From: Arvicola amphibius
Taxonomy: Eukaryota > Chordata > Mammalia > Rodentia > Cricetidae
Direction of reading: 5' to 3'
NCBI RefSeq assembly: GCF_903992535.2
Contig: NC_052047.1
Location: 6,082,120-6,146,119, forward strand
Length of the DNA stretch: 64,000 nucleotides
This document shows, one piece after another, positions 1-8,142 of this stretch. How positions within the stretch are numbered: the stretch's first letter is position 1; every line of letters starts with the position of its first letter. The position numbers were made by a program, and so were the translations under genes. The notes under the pieces were generated by a model. It had not been told where the DNA came from and ran no database searches. It was given only the letters and a program-made list of their open reading frames with translations.

Positions 1-59
1 TCCAATTAATAAAATCAGTGGTGCCATTGCCTAGGTAAAATGCCACATTAACAAACGTT

Positions 60-760
60 TTTAGACAGTCCTCACCAGCTGGTGAGCCTATGAGAGACCT
101 GCCTGCCACCCACTGGATTCTGTTGCCCCCACGACCGACTCTGCTACCCAATGCCACTACCTCATCATCTTCCCTGTGGCCAGACCTTCACTACAACTCC
201 AGCAGACTCCATAGGCACAAGTACAGCCCACACCAGTTGGAAGAACAGGTAAGTGACTGGCCTCCCAGATGAGCTGCCCCAATCTCCATGCCCTAAACTC
301 CAGGAGACATCCCGTGCCCCTCACCCTCCCATCTCAGCATCATCAAGGCAGCTGGACCCTGTCCTCAACTCTGGTAGAATGCCAATGCTCTGGTACAGTT
401 CCCACCCTTCAGCTAGCAGGTGAGAAACTTGCCTGTCAGCTGGCCTGCTGTTCCTCTGAGACCAACTCTGCCACCCATCACCATCCACCTCATCATCCTC
501 CCCACAACCAGACCTTCCCTACAATTCCAGCAGACTCCATAGTCCCCATGAGGCCCAGCTGGATCTAGTTACCAAATACTACAAATACTCACCCGAGACA
601 CCCTATTGGACCTGAAGACCTGCCAAGACTCCAGAATCCTTGGCCATTTAGGCCAAAAGACAATAAAGAAAACAAAGGGACCCCATCCAACAAAGACAAA
701 GACAAGACTCAATATCCAACCTATAAATAGCCCAAAGGCAGATGCCTAAATGCTGGTGTA
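60..760 (+). repeat. Imperfect two-unit repeat, possibly an L1 5' region
   Basis: Two related stretches (about 100-212 and 440-542) share a body rich in 'ccacc' and 'tcatcatc' and both end in 'cagcagactccatag', so this is a diverged tandem or segmental repeat. The tail at 640-760 is A-rich and resembles the region before ORF1 in rodent L1s, but I could not match it firmly. Short open frames here look accidental. Confidence 0.35.
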
Positions 761-984
761 AGAAGACGATTATTTGAGGAGGGGTGGTTAAAAGTTGTAA
801 CTGGGCATAGTCAGAAAAAAAAGCTAGTCAAAGGAGTTAAATTTAAGGATCTCTTTCTCAAGAAAAAAGGGGGGATATGATATAGAAATGATGAGATAAA
901 AGGGTAGATTATTGAATCTACATTAATCCAAAAAACAATATTAATCTCAAAATATTCTACATTATACAATAAAGGAACTTCCAG

Positions 985-1150
985 AGGTATTATCATCCCT
1001 GATTCCAAGCTCTACTATAGAGCTATAGAGCTATAGTAATAAGAACAGGATGGTATTGGCATGAAAAATAAAGGTAGATAGATCAATGGAATCAAATTGA
1101 AGACCGCGACATAAATCTACACACCTATGAACACCTAATTTTTGACAAAA
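985..1150 (+). mobile_element. L1 ORF2 fragment
   Basis: The text from 'ggtattggcatg' through 'aatggaatcaaattgaagac' to 'cctatgaacacctaatttttga' matches the well-known rodent L1 ORF2 reverse-transcriptase region on the + strand. It is short, diverged and cannot be translated. Confidence 0.7.
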
Positions 1151-1169
1151 GAACTCTTTAGGGGTTGAT

Positions 1170-1360
1170 CTGCCCTTTTTACAGGGGTCCTATAACAGAT
1201 ATTCTTCATATCAGATATTTATGTTATGATTCATAACTAGTAAAATTACAGCTATAAAGTAGTAAAAACGTTGATTTTTTGATCAGGGGTCACCACAACA
1301 TAAGAACTGTATTAAAGGGTTTCAGCATTAGAAAGCATTTAAGGAACCACTTCCTTAAAT
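1170..1360 (+). mobile_element. hAT (URR1/Charlie-like) DNA transposon remnant
   Basis: The stretch carries 'acaggggtc', 'gattcataact', 'aaaattacagctat', 'ggggtcaccacaacat' and 'gaactgtattaaagggt' in the order expected of rodent URR1-type non-autonomous hAT elements. A second, better-preserved copy in the same orientation lies near 44.4-44.6 kb. Confidence 0.7.
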
Positions 1361-3257
1361 CTATCTACATTTTTCTACTAGAACTGGCACAGTAATTCTA
1401 AGCAATTCCTTTTGCAAATTTTTCTGTCCATTTGAGAAGGAAGAGGTAAGAGAGAACCAAGACTCCAGAAGGACTCATATCTAAAACACAACTTCTACTT
1501 CTGGGAACCAGAGCTAAAGAAGAGTTTCCTAGACTCTCAAAGTCTTCTGAATACTGTTTCCAGTTAACACATAGGCAGAAATGTAACATTACAAATTACC
1601 CACAAGTTCTGAAAACATAGATGAATGCACTGTCACCAAGGATATATCAAACTTATAGCACCCACCCACCCACCCCCCCACACACATTCTGTTTTTAAAT
1701 GTTTTGTATATATAAAATTGATGTATTTAGAGGGTTTTATTGCTGCTGAATTAAACTGAGAGAACGCACAATGTGTGTTTGCTATCTCCCATTTCAGTTT
1801 ACCAAAACAATGTTTGAAATTTAAAACTTAATAATATTTAACCGCACATTTACTTTCACTGCTTTAGTGTATAACTTTATGTGTTAACATACAGTAAACA
1901 CCAAACAAAGAAAGGAAAATTATACTGAGCAATAACATATTTTACAATTTTATTATGCAGATATAATTCACTAAATATGCAATATGACTTGATTCCCAAA
2001 CCGCATGTGATGAGAGATTCTGATACTTGAGATAATTTGTTACCTCAGTGAATTAAAACATCCCCAGCCCAAAACAAGTTAAGCTTTAGTTAATCTGTGC
2101 ATAATATAAGTGTGCTGTTTCAGGTACAAATTTTGACTATAGAAAACTATTTAACAAAGCATTGATTTTAAGGTTCCTTACAAACCCGGAACTCAAGTTT
2201 GGGAGCCAGTGTTTGAAAAAAATCCACTAGTAGATTGGCAGTAGCTGCAAGCTGTTAATGATGATGGTAATAGTAATAATAACAGTGAATAATTAGTTAA
2301 CATCAACAAAATATTTCTGGTTTGAAAACAGGGTTAACTATCTTAAGTGAGGCAAAAAAAACACTTGTCAACAAAATCTAAAATGATGAAGAGGAAAAGG
2401 GAAAGGTTGGCAGGTAAGAGAAAAATTCACATTTCATCAAAGAAGTTGGGGCAATAGATCATGATTACAGTCACAGAAGCATCTAGATTAATAGCATAGT
2501 TAGTTATAGGGGTGAGGCTGAGGTGGGGCATGTGAGACCACCACTCTCACACCAAACATAAACCTTGGTTGCTCATAAGAGCCACTTGGAAAAATTTTAT
2601 GGGAGACTTATCTTTCCCTTCTTATACCCTTGTTTCTCAAAACTTAAATTTTCTTTCTCACTTTAAATGCAGATATACCTTAGTAAATAGTATATGAAGA
2701 TATGAAATAATAATATCTGCAAAGAAATACTATTCTTTGCGGAGTTGTTGAGTTTTGAAAGGAGTTTGCATTAGAGATGAATCATGTGACCATTAGCAGA
2801 TACATCACCATAAAATAAAAAATTAATTATTATAAATAAATAGTAATTATAATACTTGCCTACTCAAATAACTGGTTTTTTTTTTCAAATTAAGTTTTGT
2901 CTTGTTCTTTCAAACCAGAAACATTTTCTGCAATTGTCTGCATCTGTTGCAAAGAGAAATTTCTTTGATTGGGAGTTAGAGTTTCACTTCTCTGCAGGTA
3001 TAAAGATCAATATTTAGAATGCAGTTTGAGATTATGTTGGTCTAATAGAACAGAAGTAGCAAGCTCTCCTAAGATCATAACCTCACTAGCCTTGGGGAGT
3101 TGACTAGGTTTCCAGTACTAGGCATGATTCCTCTCCTGTTGAGCGGTTCTTCAGTCCAATTAGGGAGCTGTTGGTTACTGAAAAGATCCGAGTTCCCCTG
3201 CTGCCCTTTAACAGTCATCCTGCCGTGCTGGCCATTGTTCTGATTTCATAGCCATTT

Positions 3258-3292
3258 CAATAGTCTTACCCAATAGCTGGGTAAGACTATTG
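3258..3292. repeat. Perfect 15-bp inverted repeat with a 5-nt loop
   Basis: The left arm caatagtcttaccca (3258-3272) and right arm tgggtaagactattg (3278-3292) are exact reverse complements around the loop atagc. It could form a cruciform or RNA hairpin. I see no transposon ends or poly(A) tail that would explain it. Confidence 0.9.
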
Positions 3293-4484
3293 GTTGCTTC
3301 CTCCTTTGGAACCTTGCATAGCACATTCTGGTACTATGAAAGCTAGCCCTCAGGGAGGACACTTTCAAATGAGATCCAGTTTGAATTCTTCAGGTCTTGT
3401 GTCTGAAGTATACAATGTCTTCAGCAATGGAGACTTACCCTCAAACTCTGGAAGGCAAACAAGTAATAGCTTATGTTGTTTGGGGAGTCTCTTAAACTTC
3501 TCTAACCAACAATTTATTATCAGTGTTTTTGTGAAATAGTATTGCTCTGCTCAGACCACAGAGAACATATATACCTCCTGCACCTAAGGACAGTGTTGCT
3601 CTGCAACTGAAAATTAAGCCCCTGAGATCATGAGCAAAGCATTGGTGGTCACTCTCACCACCCTGTTAATGTAATAGTAGAAGTTCTATCTACTTCTAGG
3701 CAGGAAAAAATAAAGGTATTCACATTGGAAAAGAACAAATGAAATATTCTCTTTTCAAGAAACAAAAAAAAAAAAAAACATAACAACAGAACACCAAGAA
3801 AAGGCTCAAACATTCAGTTAGGAAGAACGGGTGTTGTCAGAAGCTTGGTGTAGAACATTGTCCTGGACTGTAATCATCACATGAACATTGTTGAATTACA
3901 TTATATATCTCCCCCTCAATTATCACCTTTCTTTGTAAATTTCAGGATTATATGGTATCTTGGAAAATAGGTTAGAACACAGCTGAGGTTGGCTAACCCA
4001 CAATTCTCTGGGATTTTGGCTAATTTAAGGAAGCTAAACCATGTTCCCAAACTAGAGTTATATCCCCCCCCAAATATGTATGAGAACTGGCAGGTGCATT
4101 AATGCAGGCTGATTACAATCAGAGGCATAAAATCAAGGCAAATCCTTCTTACATACAATTTGTGATGCTCCAGATTAGCACATCCTGGGTCTGAGGTGGA
4201 CCCTTCCTAATAAATCTCTTTTAGTGATTGCGATTTTCACGCCTTCCCCAGCTGCATGAAGCCATTACTCTATAAAGTGTAAGTCAGTGTAACTTAATAT
4301 GAGGAACTTATTCATAGGAGTCTCTAGAAAATTTATTTACTTGAAAGGAAAGAACAATTATTTCTTTCCAAGGCATTTATTTGCTCAAGTTCTTAAGATG
4401 ATGTGATCCTTATAAATTTTGGTTCCCGACTAGGAAAGTGGCCCAGTGCAAAGACACACAATTTTAATTTCCCAGACCTGTATA

Positions 4485-4600
4485 AAATCCAGATGCAGTG
4501 GTGGTCACCTGTAATCCCAGCATGCCACAGCAAGATGGAAGGCAGAGAGGAGACTCTCCAGCACACAGACCAGCTAGCTTGGTACAGGTAGTACCAAAGG
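4485..4600 (+). mobile_element. Degraded SINE (B4/ID-like) fragment
   Basis: The phrase 'gcagtggtggtcacctgtaatcccagca' is typical of the pol III promoter region of B1/ID-derived rodent SINEs. The rest is diverged and the boundaries are uncertain. Confidence 0.45.
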
Positions 4601-7159
4601 GTGCAACAGCCTTGTCTCCAACTAGGAGGAAGATGGCTATCTTCTGAACTCCACATGTGTGGCATGGCATAGTTGTGCCCACACATGAACACATGGACAT
4701 GTATGCATTAAACGGATGAACTTGGGTTCCTAGAGTGGTGTCCCTTGAGCTTTTCCTTGAGGTTTCGTTCGTTTGTTTATTCATTGATGGATGCCTACAG
4801 TGAGTGAGAGCTCCCAGGATGGCTCATAGCTTGCATCAGCAAGTCCTGCAGCTAGGTACGGTGATTGGATGCACGTGGTATCAGGAATGCACCTGACTGC
4901 AGAGGACTAGATTCACCAGGCAGTTAGTGGCCTCAGCTGTTTTTATCCGTTGTGTTTTTACACAACACACAATCATTCTGGATATGAAAACAGAAGCATC
5001 ACATCACACCAGAGTACACAGTGACAGTCTCTCATCTCTTCTTTGATCACCACTGATATATCTTGATCATAAGGTTGCGGATATATTGCAATACACAGTC
5101 CTGATTCTCCTGATAGTTCAAGTCTCTCGCATGAGGCTGAGTACCTAGAGCCACAGCTGCACAGTTCCCAGTTCTTCACTCAGGGACTCATCACTCATGC
5201 CACACCCGCTCCAATCTCCCAAGATCATCGCTTTGTAGCGCGTCAACACAATGTGGCTTAACAAGTGAAACAACTTAGTAAAATTTAGTTTCTAAATATT
5301 AAAGAACACATTTTCTTAAGAGAAATGAACAATTAACACCTTTAGATATATTCACTTGTCCAAGCTTGCTAGAGGAACTAATTATGCAAGGGCCTTTTAC
5401 AATTCAAACTCAACTACTTTGAATTGTAAATTTTCTCAGTCTTATGTACTTTTGTACAATTGCAAGTTCAATATTCAAATAACATGAATTTCATGTATCT
5501 TACTAAAATGCTGAAAACTTTTCAAAAGAAAAGCTAAAAATGAAATTCATAATTTAAAAAGATTTATTGAAGGTTGGTATTTTATTGTCTTCTACATTAA
5601 TATGTGCCCATAACAAAGAAAAATCACAGTATAATCTCTCCACTAAAATCCCTTTCTCTGAATTCTATTCTTTAGAATTTCCCATTTTGGCTTTTAGGCT
5701 TTCTAATAAATAGTATTGTCATAATTCTAAGTAATGTATTTATATCTACATTTCTTGATACATTAGGCAGGGTACACACACATGCATGCATATAAATACA
5801 TAGATGATTGATAGATGCATGATGGATGGATAAATGGACAGATTTATTAATTTATTATAAAGAACTGTCTCATGTAGCTATGAACATTGATGAATCCCAC
5901 AATCTTCAGTGTGAGCTGGGAAGCTGGGGGAACATTGGTATTTCACATTTCTACTCCAAAGGCCTGTAGGCTGAAAACCCATGACATGCTAGTGTTTCCA
6001 GAGTCCCAAGGCAGGAAAAAGTCAATGTCCCTGGCAAAGGTCTTGAGTCAGGAGGAAGGGTCTACCTACACAAAAAAAAGGGTCTACCATTTTATTCTTT
6101 CTCAGCTCTCAGTTACTAATTGAGGCCACCTCATATTAGGGAGGAGAACCTGTACCAGTAAATTTACTAAGACAAAGATCAATCTCATCCAAAGACAGAA
6201 GAGAAACACCCCAGAGAGCATCATCATATCAAAGAGTCAGGGCAGTCTTTCAACTCCATCCATTTGCTGCCTGTGTTGGTAACACTGTCAACGGATTCCA
6301 CTGAGACAGAGCTGTTACCACAGTGAGCACACAGCTGACTGGAGCAGCAGCAAGGACAAGCAGGAGCTGAGTGTACACTACATATGGTCCTGGAGCATGC
6401 CTTTGAAGATGACTGTCGGCCTGACATCTTCCTTATGCCATTGTCTCACATCCCCCAGCAAGTATCTAGTCAGCACCTGCCTTGGGCTGCGTGTGTTGCA
6501 AGTAGAAGGAAATGCCTATTTCAGACAAGGATTTCTTTTCTCTCTCTAGTGCTGATGATGTGCACAGAGCAATTTCTCTCGCACAAGAGGCCTGAGTACC
6601 TCTATCCCAAAGCTCTGACCCAAAAACCAAAGGCTCCACTGGAAGAAAGATGATGGAATAGCCGCAGGTGAAAGGATTTCACACAACACACAATGATTAT
6701 CTTCAAATCCTCATCTATCCCCTTCACCGCTTGTTTGTTTTAAACCTTGTCATTGCAAGATCTTGAGGAAGGCTCTGTGTGGAATGAAAGTGATAAATCA
6801 CTGCCCAAGCCTTTAAAAACCTTGTAATAAATGGGAGTTACAGGATGGAAGCCATCACTGTGCAGAGGCAGAGATGGATACAGTGAGCATCAGGTGAGTA
6901 AACAGTGCTGTGTGTCAAGACTGGTTACTTGCAGATGCTTAGCATGGAGTTCCTAAAGTTAGAGAAACAATGGCATGAAGAAGAGAGGGGAGCCTGGGGA
7001 TAGGACAAAGCGTGTCTGGTTAAGATGAAGTCACAGAAGCAGGAGAGGGTGAACTCCAGAAAGAGAACTGTACTGCTAGGGGTAAGGAAAATAACTGGTG
7101 TGGGGTTGGGTACATTGGCCCTTAGACAGAAATGCAAGCTGTGGAAGACAAGCGGTGGT

Positions 7160-7290
7160 ACAGCTATAGAAGGCACCGCTGTATGTACAGCTATAGAAGG
7201 CACCGCTGTGTGTACAGCTATAGAAGGCACCGCTGTGTGTACAGCTATAGAAGGCACTGCTGTATGTACAGCTATAGAAGGCACCGCTGC
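7160..7290. repeat. 27-bp minisatellite, about 5 copies
   Basis: Five tandem copies of a 27-bp unit start with acagctatagaaggcacc and differ at only one or two positions per copy. Because 27 is a multiple of 3, both strands show accidental open frames made of repeated nine-residue blocks. The array ends about 240 bp before the provirus. Confidence 0.9.
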
Positions 7291-7522
7291 ATTAACTAGC
7301 AGCCTAGCAGCCTGGTCAGACTAGGAGCAGGAAGCAGAAAATATAGCAGTTCATGGTCAAGAGCAAAGTTACCTAAGGAAAAAAAAATGAAGAAAAAAGA
7401 GAAAACCCTTGATGCAAGGAGATACCAGGGGTCAACAGAGAAAACTGGCTGGAAATAGAATTATGAGGCAGTCATCTTGCTGGTATAGCTGATATAGGCA
7501 GCAGGCTAGATAAAAACAAGTC

Positions 7523-7528
7523 ATCAAA
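7523..7528. repeat. 5' target-site duplication of the provirus
   Basis: ATCAAA directly precedes the 5' LTR (which begins TG) and is repeated directly after the 3' LTR (which ends CA). A 6-bp duplication is usual for betaretroviral/IAP-type integrases, and its intactness indicates one integration without later rearrangement. Confidence 0.93.
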
Positions 7529-7557
7529 TGTGGCGGCCGCACTTACATTCGCCATTA

Positions 7558-7697
7558 CAAGATGGCGCCGAGGGCTAAAGTAAACAAGTATGTGGCGCGA
7601 ACTTTTCGCGCCACATCTGCCTGGCAACAGGTTTCCACCAATCCTTTTCTGCCACGTCACCTAATCAGTAGACACGCCCCGTCCTCCTCTATATAAG
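7558..7697 (+). promoter_or_regulatory. U3 promoter: YY1, E2F palindrome, CCAAT, CRE-like, TATA
   Basis: Ordered elements can be read directly: caagatggcg (YY1-like) at 7558-7567; a palindrome at 7590-7616; ccaat at 7638-7642; ccacgtcac at 7652-7660 (CRE/E-box-like); acgcccc at 7674-7680 (Sp1/KLF-like); and tatataag at 7690-7697. Transcription would start near 7720. The same set is present in the 3' LTR at +7753. Factor names come from motif resemblance only. Confidence 0.75.
7590..7616. promoter_or_regulatory. Palindromic E2F-like double site in U3
   Basis: The arms atgtggcgcgaa and ttcgcgccacat are perfect reverse complements around ctt. Each arm contains a TTCGCGCC core; the right arm, with its preceding T, reads TTTTCGCGCC, which fits the E2F consensus TTTSSCGC. 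The same palindrome is at 15343-15369 in the 3' LTR. Confidence 0.75.
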
Positions 7698-7759
7698 CCG
7701 CCACCCAGCCCGGCTCGGGGCCCCCTGCTTCCAGCTCTCCCTCAACCAAGCAGCGCTTC

Positions 7760-7765
7760 ATTAAA
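7760..7765 (+). terminator. ATTAAA poly(A) signal in the 5' LTR
   Basis: ATTAAA is the commonest natural variant of AATAAA. It lies about 63 nt after the TATA box. The 5' copy must be bypassed during transcription of the full provirus; the 3' copy (15513-15518) would end the transcripts. Confidence 0.8.
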
Positions 7766-7834
7766 GTGTGATCAGAGAAGAATCCTGTGTCGGTGGTGAT
7801 CTTTCCCTGCTGGTCAGGGCTCGCTCGCCGCAGC

Positions 7835-7852
7835 TGGTGCCGAAACCCGGGA
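7835..7852 (+). promoter_or_regulatory. Primer binding site, tRNA-Phe type
   Basis: TGGTGCCGAAACCCGGGA lies 2 nt after the LTR. It is complementary to the 3' end of tRNA-Phe including CCA, the primer used by mouse IAP elements. Lysine-tRNA betaretroviruses such as MMTV and HERV-K(HML-2) have clearly different sites. Confidence 0.9.
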
Positions 7853-7911
7853 ACTTCGGCGGACACACACAGGGGGCCGAAAAGGATTCAGAACTCTACA
7901 CACGAAGCGGT

Positions 7912-7927
7912 CGGCGCCGGTAAGTAT
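7912..7927 (+). promoter_or_regulatory. Major splice donor with adjoining dimer-type palindrome
   Basis: The donor is ccg|GTAAGTAT, with the exon ending at 7919 and the intron starting at 7920, a near-ideal match to U1. It is directly preceded by the 8-nt palindrome cggcgccg (7912-7919), the kind of GC-rich self-complementary stretch used as a retroviral dimer initiation loop. Splicing to the acceptor at 13138 would remove the leader ORF, gag, pro and most of pol, leaving env as the first ORF. Confidence 0.75.
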
Positions 7928-7935
7928 CCTTAGGT

Positions 7936-8067
7936 ATGCTTCTTGGAGGAATTAGTCCTTTGTGGTTTGCATTAGCAGTGGTTGTTTTTGCTGTAGTGGT
8001 TTATGCCTTTTGCATTTTTATCCGTTGTCATAGACCAGGAGAGGAGTGTCTCTGCTGTAACATCTAA
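7936..8067 (+). CDS. Leader micro-ORF: 43-aa single-pass membrane peptide
   Basis: Unrecognised small ORF between the splice donor and gag. Its ATG is the first AUG of unspliced RNA, since I find none between the predicted cap region and 7936, and it has G at -3. The product would have a short N-terminus (MLLGGISPLW), about 18 hydrophobic residues rich in Ala/Val/Phe, then R-C-H-R and a cysteine-rich tail with C-x-C-C. This predicts a type III or signal-anchor membrane peptide with a cytosolic, possibly palmitoylated tail. It is in the same frame as gag, separated by its TAA (8065-8067) and a TGA at 8134-8136. It lies inside the env intron, so only unspliced RNA can make it. It may instead be a translation-control uORF, or a relic of an N-terminal Gag extension. 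Coding status is not proven. Confidence 0.5.
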   Translation: MLLGGISPLWFALAVVVFAVVVYAFCIFIRCHRPGEECLCCNI

Positions 8068-8142
8068 AGTGAAAGTAAATCCGTAGCAGATAAGGCGATT
8101 TTTCTGCCCTTTTGTAAGCCTCTTGTAGAAAAGTGAGCAAAG

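Larger units (their letters stand above)
1361..7159. other. Mostly unique intergenic DNA, no gene seen
   Basis: AT-rich, non-repetitive sequence in the main. It contains a perfect hairpin near 3.27 kb, a weak SINE-like piece at about 4485-4600, a short GATA/GGAT-rich patch near 5.78-5.85 kb and small poly-A runs. Open frames are short, show no recognisable domain and overlap on both strands, so I do not call genes. Confidence 0.6.
7529..7832 (+). repeat. 5' LTR (304 bp)
   Basis: It starts TGTGGCGGCC and ends CGCCGCA, keeping the TG...CA ends integrase needs. It contains a YY1-like site (caagatggcg, 7558-7567), a palindromic double E2F-like site, a CCAAT box (about 7638), an ACGTCA-type element (about 7654), a TATA box (7690-7697) and an ATTAAA poly(A) signal (7760-7765). 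The R region must lie between TATA+25 and about 20 nt past ATTAAA, so R and U5 are short. CpG density is far above the flanking DNA, as expected for an insertion too young to have lost CpGs. Confidence 0.95.

Noticed and set aside
8003..8086. Second small ORF (27 codons) in the leader, overlapping the membrane micro-ORF in another frame
   Set aside because: Short and featureless, with no motif or supporting context; more likely incidental than the 7936 ORF.
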